37,510 bases of DNA from positions 1 to 37,510 of the forward strand of contig JAHJUV010000112.1 of NCBI GenBank assembly GCA_018828825.1, read 5' to 3'. This stretch comes from Planctomycetota bacterium. GTDB lineage: Bacteria; Planctomycetota; Phycisphaerae; Sedimentisphaerales; UBA12454. The notes below the pieces were generated by a model. The model did no database searches. It was not told the DNA's origin and saw only the letters and a list, made by a program, of their open reading frames with translations. A program made the translations under genes and the position numbers. Positions 1 through 7,673 of the stretch are shown piece after piece. Every line of letters begins with the position of its first letter. The first letter of the stretch is position 1.

Positions 1-113
1 ATTTTTATATATAACATACTTGCTTACAAGGCCTTATGGTTTTTTATTTAAGATTTGCGATTGAGTATGTATTTTAAAACAGACATTTTTATTTGGAGAG
101 CGTAAGTTTTTGT

Positions 114-181
114 TGTGGTTTTTAAACAATGTTGGCTAAATTCACAACTTCCCAGGTTTGAAATTTACAGCAAAAACCACA
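114..181. repeat. 10-bp inverted repeat, spacer 48
   Basis: TGTGGTTTTT at 114-123 is the exact reverse complement of AAAAACCACA at 172-181. It has no U-run on either side typical of a terminator. It may be a leader hairpin or the remnant of a small repeat. Function unknown. Confidence 0.4.
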
Positions 182-242
182 TAAGTCTATATTTTAGGCA
201 TAGTTAAGCAAGTTAAGATGGGGTGTTTTTAATACAATCTCT

Positions 243-272
243 TTGGTATATTATTTGCAACAGTCCTATAAA
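243..272 (+). promoter_or_regulatory. possible sigma70-like promoter for the PilZ gene
   Basis: TTGGTA (243-248) and TATAAA (267-272) are separated by 18 bp, about 40 bp before the coding region. A 6-bp inverted repeat (TATTAG 281-286, CTAATA 295-300) lies between this promoter and the start codon and could be an operator or 5' hairpin. Called by eye only. Confidence 0.35.
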
Positions 273-317
273 GACAAAGGTATTAGCTTTTTTACTAATA
301 TTTGAGGCATGAAAGTG

Positions 318-662
318 ATGGGAGGAGAAAACAACAGGAGAAAGCATAGGCGACTGCTTGTCAGGATGGGGATATTGTGTCGTAAAATTGGCACGATGGA
401 AGACCACGCATTTGTCGGCAATAGTGTCAATATAAGCCCTGACGGTCTATTGGTTGAGAGCGGACAGGATATCGCTATGGATACGGGTGACCTTTTCAAT
501 GTTGAGATGGACGTACCCCGCGCGGACAGGGCGGACCAGATTGGCGGCAAGGTTTCAGCGTATGCGAGGGTTGTAAGGATAAACGAAGCCCAGCCCGACC
601 AGAAAAGCAATAAAAAACAGGTGGCATTTCAGTTCTGCACCCGGCCGCAGTTCGATATTTAA
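318..662 (+). CDS. PilZ domain protein (putative c-di-GMP receptor)
   Basis: Small single-domain PilZ-type protein of 114 residues. The two c-di-GMP contact motifs are visible: an arginine-rich RRKHRR near the N-terminus (RxxxR type) and NISPDG about 30 residues later (N/DxSxxG type), followed by a beta-rich segment. PilZ proteins bind cyclic di-GMP and relay it to motility, secretion or polysaccharide machinery; the partner here is unknown. An in-frame ATG also exists at 309, but GAGG at 304-307 is only 1 base from it and 10 bases from ATG 318, so 318 is preferred. It stands alone, followed after 60 bp by a lipoprotein gene on the same strand. Confident on family, not on process. Confidence 0.85.
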   Translation: MGGENNRRKHRRLLVRMGILCRKIGTMEDHAFVGNSVNISPDGLLVESGQDIAMDTGDLFNVEMDVPRADRADQIGGKVSAYARVVRINEAQPDQKSNKKQVAFQFCTRPQFDI

Positions 663-723
663 TCTCACCGGCTGTAGTTGACGCCGTTGACATCCCGAGC
701 TGTCGGCATTAGTATCGGAAAAT

Positions 724-1593
724 ATGAACCCCGTTAGAGACAATAAATTAACGATGTTTGACAGTTGCCAGTGGCAGCCTGTCTCTAACGGGGTGAAAAC
801 TTTGCGATATTTCTTTATCCTGTTATTTCTTGCTATGCTGGTGTCTGGCTGCCGGGAAAGTCAGAGCAGAGGAAAAACCAGGCTTGCAGACCTTATTCCA
901 AAAGACCGCTCCGCAAGTGAGGATAAATCTTCCGTCGGCCTGTATGTATATGTATTCGAGCTCGACAGAGATAAATATCCAACAGTACTGGAAGGACTGT
1001 ACGACATCAACGATTTGCCTGTCGAATATAAAAATTCCGGAAGTTTTGCCGGCAACGGACTTGTCAGTTGCGGCGGAGATATAACTACGTGGGCAAAGTT
1101 GGCACAAATTTTAGTCGATTCGAAAGCCCGAGTTGCCAAGCGAACTATTACTTATATAAGTGAAGGCATAGACGACGATGTTGTAATCACTGCTTTAGAT
1201 AAGCCGAGCTCTGCCCGCTATCACCAGGGCGGCGGTACTTCCATCGGGATTGGCCTGCCTGCCGGAAAGGTTTCTTTGCGATTCAACACGAAACCGGTTA
1301 TCGGTCTTAAGCAAATCCGCAGACTTAGTATCACACCTGTTTATAAAGCAGAAATAACTGTTGATAAAAAACAAACGAGCGGCAGGGCGAAACCTGTGTT
1401 ATGGGAGTTTCCCTTCAGTTTGACCTCGCTTGATGTGTCCCTGCGTCCGGGCCAGTTTGTCTGTATAGCTCCAAACCCGGCGAATTTTCCGCAGGAAGGG
1501 CCGGAGGCGGTGGGGCAGATAATGTTCTGGGCGGACAAACCGAGACTCGTCATAAGATTCTGCCTTGTGGCCTGCAGTCTTATAAATGATTGA
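724..1593 (+). CDS. putative lipoprotein with start region split by a palindromic element
   Basis: Unrecognised secreted protein. Read from ATG 724 it has 289 residues, but residues 2-24 are encoded by the inserted palindromic element at 729-793. Directly after the element the protein reads KTLRYFF..., a hydrophobic stretch and lipobox LVSGC (Cys at residue 43). Removing the element plus one copy of the TGAA duplication restores ATG-AAA-ACT-TTG, an ordinary 20-residue lipoprotein signal peptide, so that was very probably the ancestral start. The insertion (69 bp including the duplication) keeps the frame. A GTG at 793 also restores a near-native N-terminus but lacks a ribosome binding site. 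The mature part, about 245 residues, is beta-rich and has no motif I recognise. Whether the extended signal peptide still exports is unknown. Confidence 0.7.
   Translation: MNPVRDNKLTMFDSCQWQPVSNGVKTLRYFFILLFLAMLVSGCRESQSRGKTRLADLIPKDRSASEDKSSVGLYVYVFELDRDKYPTVLEGLYDINDLPVEYKNSGSFAGNGLVSCGGDITTWAKLAQILVDSKARVAKRTITYISEGIDDDVVITALDKPSSARYHQGGGTSIGIGLPAGKVSLRFNTKPVIGLKQIRRLSITPVYKAEITVDKKQTSGRAKPVLWEFPFSLTSLDVSLRPGQFVCIAPNPANFPQEGPEAVGQIMFWADKPRLVIRFCLVACSLIND
729..793. mobile_element. 65-bp palindromic mobile element, copy 1 (4-bp target duplication)
   Basis: Perfect 13-bp terminal inverted repeats CCCCGTTAGAGAC (729-741) and GTCTCTAACGGGG (781-793). They are flanked by direct repeats TGAA at 725-728 and 794-797, as expected for a 4-bp target-site duplication. 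The interior includes a small inner palindrome TGCCA-G-TGGCA (766-776). A second copy with the same ends and a different interior lies in hemL at 4246-4304. There is no coding capacity, so movement would need a transposase in trans. The element splits the start codon of the lipoprotein gene from the rest of its signal peptide without breaking the frame. Confidence 0.85.
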
Positions 1594-1895
1594 TTCGAGC
1601 CCTTCAAAATCACAGGATAATAGTTAGTAAACAAGAGTATAGGAGACGGGATTTCTGGTTTTGGTCAATTATGTCGGCATCGACAAGCAGGGCTTTTGCC
1701 GGTGGAAAACGAGGAAAAACAAGCCTGTCGGATTAAGTGCAAATTCTTTTTAAATTTTTTGCGAAAATTCCTTATAAAAACTTTACCGATTGGCCGATAG
1801 CACTTATATTAGGCGGTGTAGCCAAAAGGTTCAATTCCGTCACTGGCGGAAGCGAGCAAGGAAGGTCCTAAAACAATTTTTAACGGATTAAAAAT
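1594..1895. other. intergenic region with one promoter candidate
   Basis: About 300 bp between two plus-strand genes. No gene is seen. The only feature supported is the promoter-like pair at 1782-1810, followed by an 85-base leader that contains a weak TCCG/CGGA stem (near 1836-1850). No riboswitch class was recognised in the leader. Confidence 0.45.
1782..1810 (+). promoter_or_regulatory. candidate promoter of the amidase-fold gene
   Basis: TTTACC (1782-1787), 17 bp, TATATT (1805-1810). This predicts a transcript with a leader of roughly 80 bases before ATG 1896. Judged only from spacing and hexamer similarity. Confidence 0.4.
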
Positions 1896-2447
1896 ATGTC
1901 CAGTCAACCACGGGAAACGAAAATACTGATATATCTTGTGGTTTCTATGACGATAGGAGCGGCACTGCTGATGGCACTGGATAGTCAGTCCATATCGGCG
2001 GGGGCGTTCAGTCTCGCAAGCTACTCTTCACTCGGCTCAATTTCATCAGTTACGCAGACCCGTCAGGGTGCAACGGCTGACAGGTGGGACAGGATAGAAG
2101 TATTCTACAGCAACACCAAAGGCGGCGACCTTGCTCAGTTGGCGTCCCTCAGCGGTCTGACAAGTCCGGACGACCTTAATTTTCATTTTGTTGTCTGCAA
2201 CAGTCTCGGCGCACTGGACGGCCAGATACAATCGACGGAAAAATGGCTCAATCAGTGGTCGGCTCTGCCGGGCGCGGCCTGGTACGGCAGCAGCAAAACA
2301 ATCCGAATTTGTGTGATAGGGGAAGGCAAAAGGACGCCGGCGTCAGATTACCAGGTAAGCAGGATACAAGAACTGATAGATTCTCTTTCGAGGAAATACG
2401 ATATCAGTCCGACTAATGTCAGCTATCCGGCGGGCTGGCAGTTGTAA
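1896..2447 (+). CDS. membrane-anchored amidase_2/PGRP-fold protein without zinc ligands
   Basis: 183 residues: a short N-terminus, one transmembrane segment (about 10-30, acting as signal anchor), then a domain that follows the N-acetylmuramoyl-L-alanine amidase (amidase_2/PGRP) pattern: WDRIEVFYSNTKGG where active enzymes have W..I.IHHS, LNFHFVV where they have YHFVI, and IRICVIGEG where they have IGICLIGNF. The C-terminal pattern of an open region search (SDYQVSRIQELIDSL..YDIS) is also kept. The zinc-binding His pair (HHS) is replaced by FYS, and the C-terminal His is not found (SYPAG). It is therefore probably a peptidoglycan-binding or structural pseudo-enzyme facing the periplasm. Fold assignment is from memory of the family; a structure comparison would be decisive. 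Confidence 0.6.
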   Translation: MSSQPRETKILIYLVVSMTIGAALLMALDSQSISAGAFSLASYSSLGSISSVTQTRQGATADRWDRIEVFYSNTKGGDLAQLASLSGLTSPDDLNFHFVVCNSLGALDGQIQSTEKWLNQWSALPGAAWYGSSKTIRICVIGEGKRTPASDYQVSRIQELIDSLSRKYDISPTNVSYPAGWQL

Positions 2448-2597
2448 TCCCGGCGTGTTCGGTTTTCATTTTTTTCCAGCCAGTTGTCTAATCACATCAA
2501 ATCAAGAACGCTTTACGATTAACGCAACCGTAACGAGCCTCGCACTTGTCTTTCATAGCTTTAGCGAAGGAGGAGCCGCAACCGTTAAACGTATGGT

Positions 2598-3377
2598 TTA
2601 TCCGACGATGCCGAGGCGTTTGAGGGTATTTTTCGACCATCGCATAGAGCGCATCTGTGCGTTGATAAGGAGCAATGTTACTACCAGCCATAAAAGGCTG
2701 AATCGCATAACTATTAAACCGATAGCTCCGGCGGAATACTCGCTGGAGTTCTCCCAGGCGGAGAGCAGCTCGGCAGGGGTGTAAATCACGCCGAAAAGGA
2801 CAGATTTGAACATTAACTGCCACGGAAGAATAAGCACAACGACCAGAAACGATACGAAAACAGCCTTGGTGATATGGCTTATTCCGCCGAGCCTTCCGAC
2901 AAGCGAAATCTTCATAGCGAAAAGGAGCGTCAGAGAATAGATGATCGCAGAAACTGCGAGCAGATAATTGCAGACCCTAATCGTCCACGCGATATGTGCG
3001 AATTTGATTTTTATCTGCGGATAGTGTTTTGCTGCTGCAGCGGCATTGGGGTCGGCTTTTGCGGAGTTGGCATCGGCAGTTAGGGCCTGGGCGGCCTGTT
3101 CGATTTTTTCAGTTTTGGTTTCGATTTTCGCTTCCTTCTTGGCAGGTACGGCCAGTTTTACAATCATAACGGAGACGGGCGCGATACTGTTTTGGGCCAC
3201 TTCGCCCGGCAGTTCGATATATTTCGTCGGGGTCAGCCAGAAAATACTCTGCAAAATCAACAGGCAGAAAAAACTGATAAAGAAGAAGAAATTTTTACTG
3301 CTTTTGAGTGTTCCAATAGCTTCAAGACAATCGGTGGTTTCGAGAAGCTGGTCCTGTTTTTTTGATTCGTCAGCCAT
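2598..3377 (-). CDS. multi-pass membrane protein of unknown function
   Basis: 259 residues read from the ATG at 3377, which has AAGGAGA 6 bases upstream (3384-3390) and starts MADESKKQDQ. The gene begins 1 bp after the hemL stop codon and its ribosome binding site lies in the hemL 3' end, so the two are translationally close-coupled. Hydrophobic segments: one near residues 30-50, then a long hydrophilic Lys/Glu/Ala-rich linker (roughly 75-130), then three more segments in the second half. No known motif is recognised. The pairing with hemL does not itself indicate a role in tetrapyrrole synthesis. Confidence 0.75.
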   Translation of the reverse strand: MADESKKQDQLLETTDCLEAIGTLKSSKNFFFFISFFCLLILQSIFWLTPTKYIELPGEVAQNSIAPVSVMIVKLAVPAKKEAKIETKTEKIEQAAQALTADANSAKADPNAAAAAKHYPQIKIKFAHIAWTIRVCNYLLAVSAIIYSLTLLFAMKISLVGRLGGISHITKAVFVSFLVVVLILPWQLMFKSVLFGVIYTPAELLSAWENSSEYSAGAIGLIVMRFSLLWLVVTLLLINAQMRSMRWSKNTLKRLGIVG

Positions 3378-3378
3378 T

Positions 3379-4752
3379 TTATTTCTCCTTAAATCTCGGC
3401 CATTTTTTATCGGCACATAGGGCTTTTAGACTATTGTGTACGGCAGCTATCGTTTTTTCAACATCCTTTTTTGTTAAAGCGGAGGAAATAAACATCGCCT
3501 CGAAAGGACTTGGGGCCAGATAGATGCCGTTTTTGAGCATCTCGGCGAAAAACGCCTTAAATAACAATGTGTCGGCAGCCTTTGCATCGTTGAAATTTTT
3601 TACGGGTTTTTTCGTAAAAAAGCAGCTTAAAAGCGAACCAATTCGGTTTATCGTCATAGGGACAGAAGCTTTTTTGGCCGCTTCGGCAAGACCGAGGTGG
3701 AGCATTTTCGACTTTTCTTCAAGGCGGGTATAAAATTTTTTGTCTTTTAAGATTTTCAAAGTCGCAATCGCCGCAGCGGTGGCGAGGGGATTTCCGCTCA
3801 AAGTGCCAGCCTGATAAACCGCCCCTGCCGGAGCAAGCATATCCATAATGCCAGACCTTCCGCCGACGGCTGCACAGGGCAGGCCGCCGCCGATAATTTT
3901 TCCAAGGCAGGTCAAATCAGGCTTTACTTTAAATATCGTCTGAGCCCCGCCGAAACAGAGGCGAAAACCTGTAATTACCTCGTCAAAAATCAAAAGGGCA
4001 TTATTTTCATCGCATAGTTTTCGCAGTGCCCGCAGGTAGCCGGGTTTTGGAAGTACAACGCCCATATTCGCGGCGACGGGCTCAATTATGCAGGCGGCGA
4101 TTTTGTTTTTGTATTTTTTAAAGGCACGCTTAGCCGAGTCTATGTTGTTAAAATCGGCGACCAGAGTAAGCGAGGAAAGAGATTTCGGTACACCGGGGCA
4201 CAGGGGTTTAGAAAATTCAGCGGAGCCTGAGCCTGCACTGACGAGCCCCGTTAGAGACGAGGGATCTCTGATGCCTGCCCCACTTTGGGGTGTCTCTAAC
4301 GGGGCGAGCATTGAATCGCTATGGCCGTGATAGCAGCCGCTCATTTTCAGTATGTAATCTTTGCCGGTAAAGGCGCGGGCGAGGCGAACCGCTGTCATAA
4401 CGGCCTCAGTGCCGCTGCTGACAAGGCGTACTTTGTCAATTGAATCGAAGGCGTCAACAATCATTTCGGCAAGGATAGTTTCGGCGTTAGTCGGGGCGCC
4501 GAAAGACGTTCCTTTTTGGGCGGCGGTTTTTACCGCTTTGACCACAGATGGATGTGAATGGCCGAGTATCAAGGCTCCCCAGGAGCATACGTAGTCGATA
4601 TATTCCCTGCTGTCGATGTCATAAATTTTGGAGCCTTTGCCTTTTGCGATGAAAATCGGTGTGCAACCGACAGACTTGAACGCCCTGACGGGCGAGTTTA
4701 CCCCTCCGGGCATCAAACGGCAGGCTTTCTTAAACTGTTTATGCGATTTCAT
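3379..4752 (-). CDS. hemL: glutamate-1-semialdehyde 2,1-aminomutase with a 21-residue insertion
   Basis: PLP enzyme converting glutamate-1-semialdehyde to 5-aminolevulinate in C5-pathway tetrapyrrole synthesis. Family signatures are clear: PGGVNSPVRAF at the N-terminus, SSGTEAVMTAVRLAR, GCYHGH, IFDEVITGFR, the PLP-lysine segment LTCLGKIIGGGLP (Lys about 285) and YQAGTLSGNPLA. The length is 457 residues, about 30 more than typical HemL. The excess is a 21-residue segment (about 150-170), between GCYHGHSDSML and VSAGSGS, that is exactly the palindromic element at 4246-4304 plus its 4-bp duplication. All catalytic motifs are intact, so the enzyme is probably active with an extra loop. The start chosen is ATG 4752 (MKSHKQF); a GTG at 4779 lies in frame inside the arm of a 20-bp inverted repeat and is less likely. 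Confidence 0.93.
   Translation of the reverse strand: MKSHKQFKKACRLMPGGVNSPVRAFKSVGCTPIFIAKGKGSKIYDIDSREYIDYVCSWGALILGHSHPSVVKAVKTAAQKGTSFGAPTNAETILAEMIVDAFDSIDKVRLVSSGTEAVMTAVRLARAFTGKDYILKMSGCYHGHSDSMLAPLETPQSGAGIRDPSSLTGLVSAGSGSAEFSKPLCPGVPKSLSSLTLVADFNNIDSAKRAFKKYKNKIAACIIEPVAANMGVVLPKPGYLRALRKLCDENNALLIFDEVITGFRLCFGGAQTIFKVKPDLTCLGKIIGGGLPCAAVGGRSGIMDMLAPAGAVYQAGTLSGNPLATAAAIATLKILKDKKFYTRLEEKSKMLHLGLAEAAKKASVPMTINRIGSLLSCFFTKKPVKNFNDAKAADTLLFKAFFAEMLKNGIYLAPSPFEAMFISSALTKKDVEKTIAAVHNSLKALCADKKWPRFKEK
4246..4304. mobile_element. 59-bp palindromic mobile element, copy 2, inside hemL
   Basis: The same perfect 13-bp ends as copy 1: CCCCGTTAGAGAC (4246-4258) and GTCTCTAACGGGG (4292-4304). 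Flanking direct repeats CGAG at 4242-4245 and 4305-4308 fit a 4-bp target duplication. The interior differs from copy 1 and contains an inner hairpin CCCCA-CTT-TGGGG (4278-4290). Element plus duplication is 63 bp, so hemL gains exactly 21 codons and no stop. Confidence 0.87.
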
Positions 4753-4767
4753 CTTTTTAACTATAAT

Positions 4768-4880
4768 CTTTACCCCCACACCAATATCGTTAATAATTCA
4801 GACTGCTTTAATTAGATATTATCAGGATGATAACATTGAGTTCCAAAAATGTCATTTAGAATATTGGTGTGGGGGTAAAG
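4768..4880. repeat. 20-bp perfect inverted repeat in the hemL leader
   Basis: CTTTACCCCCACACCAATAT (4768-4787) is repeated in exact reverse complement at 4861-4880, with a 73-bp AT-rich spacer. The proximal arm ends 15 bases before the hemL ATG at 4752, so in the hemL transcript it would form a long hairpin just ahead of the start. No clear target duplication flanks it (TAAT on the left, TGCC on the right). It is either a non-autonomous element (113 bp) or a leader regulatory hairpin. The rest of the 4753-5055 gap holds a plus-strand promoter candidate. Confidence 0.75.
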
Positions 4881-4926
4881 TGCCAAAAGTGCAAACAGTT
4901 GCGCCAAAAAGCGGTTTGTTTTTTTA

Positions 4927-4954
4927 TTGCAAAAAGCGGCGAATTGCGTATACT
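4927..4954 (+). promoter_or_regulatory. candidate promoter of the ppiD-like operon
   Basis: TTGCAA (4927-4932), 16 bp, TATACT (4949-4954), about 100 bp before ATG 5056. It is the best sigma70-like pair seen in the hemL/ppiD-like divergent gap. Confidence 0.45.
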
Positions 4955-5055
4955 CTGCTTTTCTTAAACAAACGCGGAAAGTGTTTGTAAGCTGTTTTTG
5001 TTAAAATAGTTGCAGTCGGCAAAACAGATTCTTTTAACCTTTTTTGGAGAGTGAT

Positions 5056-7266
5056 ATGCATCTGGTTAAATGGTTCCGTAAGAATATGACCAAGTTGATG
5101 GCGATATTCGTAATACTGATTATGGTAGCCTTTGTTATGCCGAGCCTTTTGAATCAGCTTGCCAAGCCGAGGATGGGCGGAGATGGAAGTGCGATGTGGC
5201 TGTACGGCAAGGACAAGGAAATTACCATCAATGACATCAGACAGGCCACCGCAGAGCTTGCGGTGCTTCGCGGTTTGTATGTAAACGAATTTCTCATTCG
5301 TCAGCAGGACTTAAGGCTGATATTTCTTGGCCGGCTGCTTTTTCCGGAACCTGACGGGGCCGCAAGGCTGAGCGATGCAATTAAAAACGTTTCTTTTCGA
5401 AGCCAATTTTATATAAGCTTTTCGAAGATAGACGACTTTTTTGCGCAGACCCGCGGCAGGTCGGAGCTTTTCTGGATATTGCTTAAAAGCGAAGCGAAGC
5501 GAGCCGGCTGTGCAGTTTTTCCCGAACAGGCGGGCGAAATTCTCAGTAGGCTTATTTCCCAGGTTACGAACAATCAAATGGATGCGGCAACAGCCGTTAA
5601 TAGAATATGTTCAGCAAATAATATGACCGACCAGCAAGGACTGGCCGCATTTGCGGATGTTCTGTCGATTATAATCTATTCAAAGGTCGTAAGCGATGTC
5701 GAAAATGTTACTGAGCCGCAGCTTGAAAATGTCTTTGCAAGGCTGAAGGAAAAAATCAATGCGGAATTTGTGCCGTTCAGAGCCGAAGATTTTCTAAGCA
5801 AAGTATCGGAACCGGACGAGACACAGATAACGGCACAGTTCGAGAAATACAAAAATTATCTGCCCGGTGAGATTGCCGATGATAATCCGTATGGTTTTGG
5901 GTACAAATTTGGCCCGCGAGTCTCGCTGGATTACATTATTGTAAAGCTTGAGGACGTCAAAAAGCTGGTTGCTATGCCTACCGAGGAAGACGCTGAAAAT
6001 TATTACCAGCTTCATCTCGATGAATTTACACAACAGGTGGCTACGGATGCGAACGACCCGAACAGCGGAACGGTGGTGCGGCAAAGAAGCTATGCCGAAG
6101 TGGCGGCTATTATAAAAGATATACTGTACACCCAAAAGGTAAGGTCTCAAAGTATGAAGATTCTCGGCCGGGCAGTAGAGCAGGCCGAGGCGGACTTCGA
6201 ATCGCTTGATTTTGAAAAGGCAAGCACAGAAGAGTTTAAGTCCAAAGCGGGTGATTACGGGACTTCGGCTCAGGTTGCTTCAAAAGAATATAATATAAAG
6301 ATATATACCGGCAGAACAGCATTGCTTAGCGCCGGGGAAATACAGTCAAATAAATATCTGGGGTCGCTGTTAATGGCAGGGCGAAGTCGAATACCTGTGG
6401 GGTTTGCCAGGCTCGTCTTTGCTGTAAAAGAACTTGGCGACGAGGCGAGCAAGCTTGGGCCGTTCGATACGCCGATGCCGAAAATGTATGTGAGCGTCGG
6501 GCCGCTGACGGATGCGGCGGGAAGTATTGCGGCTATGGTGCGTGTTGTTGAAACTGCGAATTCTGCGGCGTCTGAAAGTATCGGACTTAACTATCAAAAG
6601 AATCTTCCGGAGATTGCGGAATCTGCCGAGACGGAAGAAAAGACTTTTGTTTTAAGAGATGTCGTAGCGAAAGACTGTAAGCGGTTTGAAGCAATGAAAA
6701 TTGCCAGAAAAACCGCGGAAGAATTTCTTGGAACAGCTAAAAAACAGTCCTGGGACGCGGCGTTACAGAAGGTTAACGCTTCCTATGGCAAAAAAGATGA
6801 TACCAAGACGGACAAGAAGACATTTGAGATGCAGACATGGAACGACAGAAACAGGGTTTTGCAGACGGATATAGAAATGACAAAAATGAAAGTTTCTGAT
6901 ATGCCGGGCACGAAAAATGTTATCAACGAAAGCATAATTTATGCCGGACTTGTTGATGTGTTTTATAAACAGTTCGAGAATATGCAGGTTACGAAAGAAG
7001 AGCTGCCGGTGATTATCGAATTCAAGCCTCGCCTTTCCTGTTATGCGGTAAAAAGTCTGACTTGTGCTTCCGGTACGACAGGAGAGTATGAACAAATTCG
7101 GCAGCAGTTGGCATTCCAGCAGGATTATGTCGATTCTCAGAGCATAGCGATAGAGCATTTTATGCCTGATAATATCCTCAAGAGATTAAATCTCAGACCT
7201 GCGCAGCCGGTACAGGAGCCGAATAAACCGGCCGGTCCGAATAATCTAAATGGAGAAAATCAGTGA
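5056..7266 (+). CDS. PpiD/SurA-like membrane-anchored periplasmic chaperone
   Basis: 736 residues from ATG 5056 (GGAG at 5046-5049, spacing 6; the longer reading frame upstream starts at a TTG and is not preferred). The N-terminus is short and positively charged (MHLVKWFRKNMTK) followed by one membrane anchor (about 13-33), the topology of PpiD. The body is helical and Glu/Lys-rich with SurA/PpiD-type segments, for example EEDAENYYQLHLDEFTQQ around residue 310, which matches the conserved 'YY..H..EF' linker of these chaperones. I see no clear parvulin active-site signature, so isomerase activity should not be assumed. The C-terminus is Pro/Asn-rich. It heads an operon with two small membrane proteins (4-bp overlap with the next gene). 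Likely role: folding of exported proteins at the inner membrane. Confidence 0.65.
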   Translation: MHLVKWFRKNMTKLMAIFVILIMVAFVMPSLLNQLAKPRMGGDGSAMWLYGKDKEITINDIRQATAELAVLRGLYVNEFLIRQQDLRLIFLGRLLFPEPDGAARLSDAIKNVSFRSQFYISFSKIDDFFAQTRGRSELFWILLKSEAKRAGCAVFPEQAGEILSRLISQVTNNQMDAATAVNRICSANNMTDQQGLAAFADVLSIIIYSKVVSDVENVTEPQLENVFARLKEKINAEFVPFRAEDFLSKVSEPDETQITAQFEKYKNYLPGEIADDNPYGFGYKFGPRVSLDYIIVKLEDVKKLVAMPTEEDAENYYQLHLDEFTQQVATDANDPNSGTVVRQRSYAEVAAIIKDILYTQKVRSQSMKILGRAVEQAEADFESLDFEKASTEEFKSKAGDYGTSAQVASKEYNIKIYTGRTALLSAGEIQSNKYLGSLLMAGRSRIPVGFARLVFAVKELGDEASKLGPFDTPMPKMYVSVGPLTDAAGSIAAMVRVVETANSAASESIGLNYQKNLPEIAESAETEEKTFVLRDVVAKDCKRFEAMKIARKTAEEFLGTAKKQSWDAALQKVNASYGKKDDTKTDKKTFEMQTWNDRNRVLQTDIEMTKMKVSDMPGTKNVINESIIYAGLVDVFYKQFENMQVTKEELPVIIEFKPRLSCYAVKSLTCASGTTGEYEQIRQQLAFQQDYVDSQSIAIEHFMPDNILKRLNLRPAQPVQEPNKPAGPNNLNGENQ

Positions 7267-7673
7267 CACAGGCGACAGCAGGAAAATTCAGGCTGCCCAG
7301 TTTTGGTTTTCTTTTCCTTGTAGGGGTTCTGGGCTGGTGGATACCCGGAGCCGGCCACTGGATAATCGGCGAGCGCAAGCGAGCGGCGATAATATTTATT
7401 TCGTTGATGTTTGCTTTTGTTTTGGGCATTTATATCGGTTCAATTGCCGTAATCGATGCCGGAACACCCTGGTATTGGGCGCAGTTTCTCGCTTCGCCGG
7501 GGGTAGCGTATCTCGCCCATCTGAGCGGTTCTGTGTATCATCTGGATTCTTTCGGCAAGCCGAGAGAGATAGGCGAAATCTATACGGGCATTACCGGAAT
7601 GCTGAACCTTTTGTGTGTTGTCAATGCTGTATATCTGGCCCATTGTATTAATGTAAAAGAACGGAACAAATGA
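7263..7673 (+). CDS. small membrane protein (DUF6677-like)
   Basis: 136 residues, starting at GTG 7263 (GGAGAA at 7252-7257) and overlapping the chaperone stop codon by 4 bp. It has about four hydrophobic segments. The first carries GWWIPGAGHWIIGERKRA, a Gly/Trp-rich pattern that I associate with planctomycete membrane proteins annotated as DUF6677; this is from memory and unchecked. The mid-part PGVAYLAHLSGS and the end MLNLLCVVNAVYLAHCINV are hydrophobic. Function unknown; overlap with both neighbours suggests co-translation with them. Confidence 0.75.
   Translation: MTQATAGKFRLPSFGFLFLVGVLGWWIPGAGHWIIGERKRAAIIFISLMFAFVLGIYIGSIAVIDAGTPWYWAQFLASPGVAYLAHLSGSVYHLDSFGKPREIGEIYTGITGMLNLLCVVNAVYLAHCINVKERNK

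Larger units (their letters stand above)
1..308. other. AT-rich intergenic region
   Basis: No convincing gene is seen on either strand. The stretch holds a 10-bp inverted repeat (114-123 with 172-181), a weaker 7-bp one (ACATACT near 14 with AGTATGT near 64), and a possible promoter for the PilZ gene at 243-272. A gene ending upstream of the window cannot be excluded, but no reading frame with recognisable protein similarity enters at base 1. Confidence 0.5.

Noticed and set aside
1815..1860. GGTTCAATTCC as a tRNA T-loop
   Set aside because: The flanking 5-bp T-stem and acceptor stem do not pair; no anticodon arm.
2497..2823. Extra small gene overlapping the end of the hemL-linked membrane protein
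   Set aside because: Conflicts with the membrane protein frame and has no start signal or family similarity.
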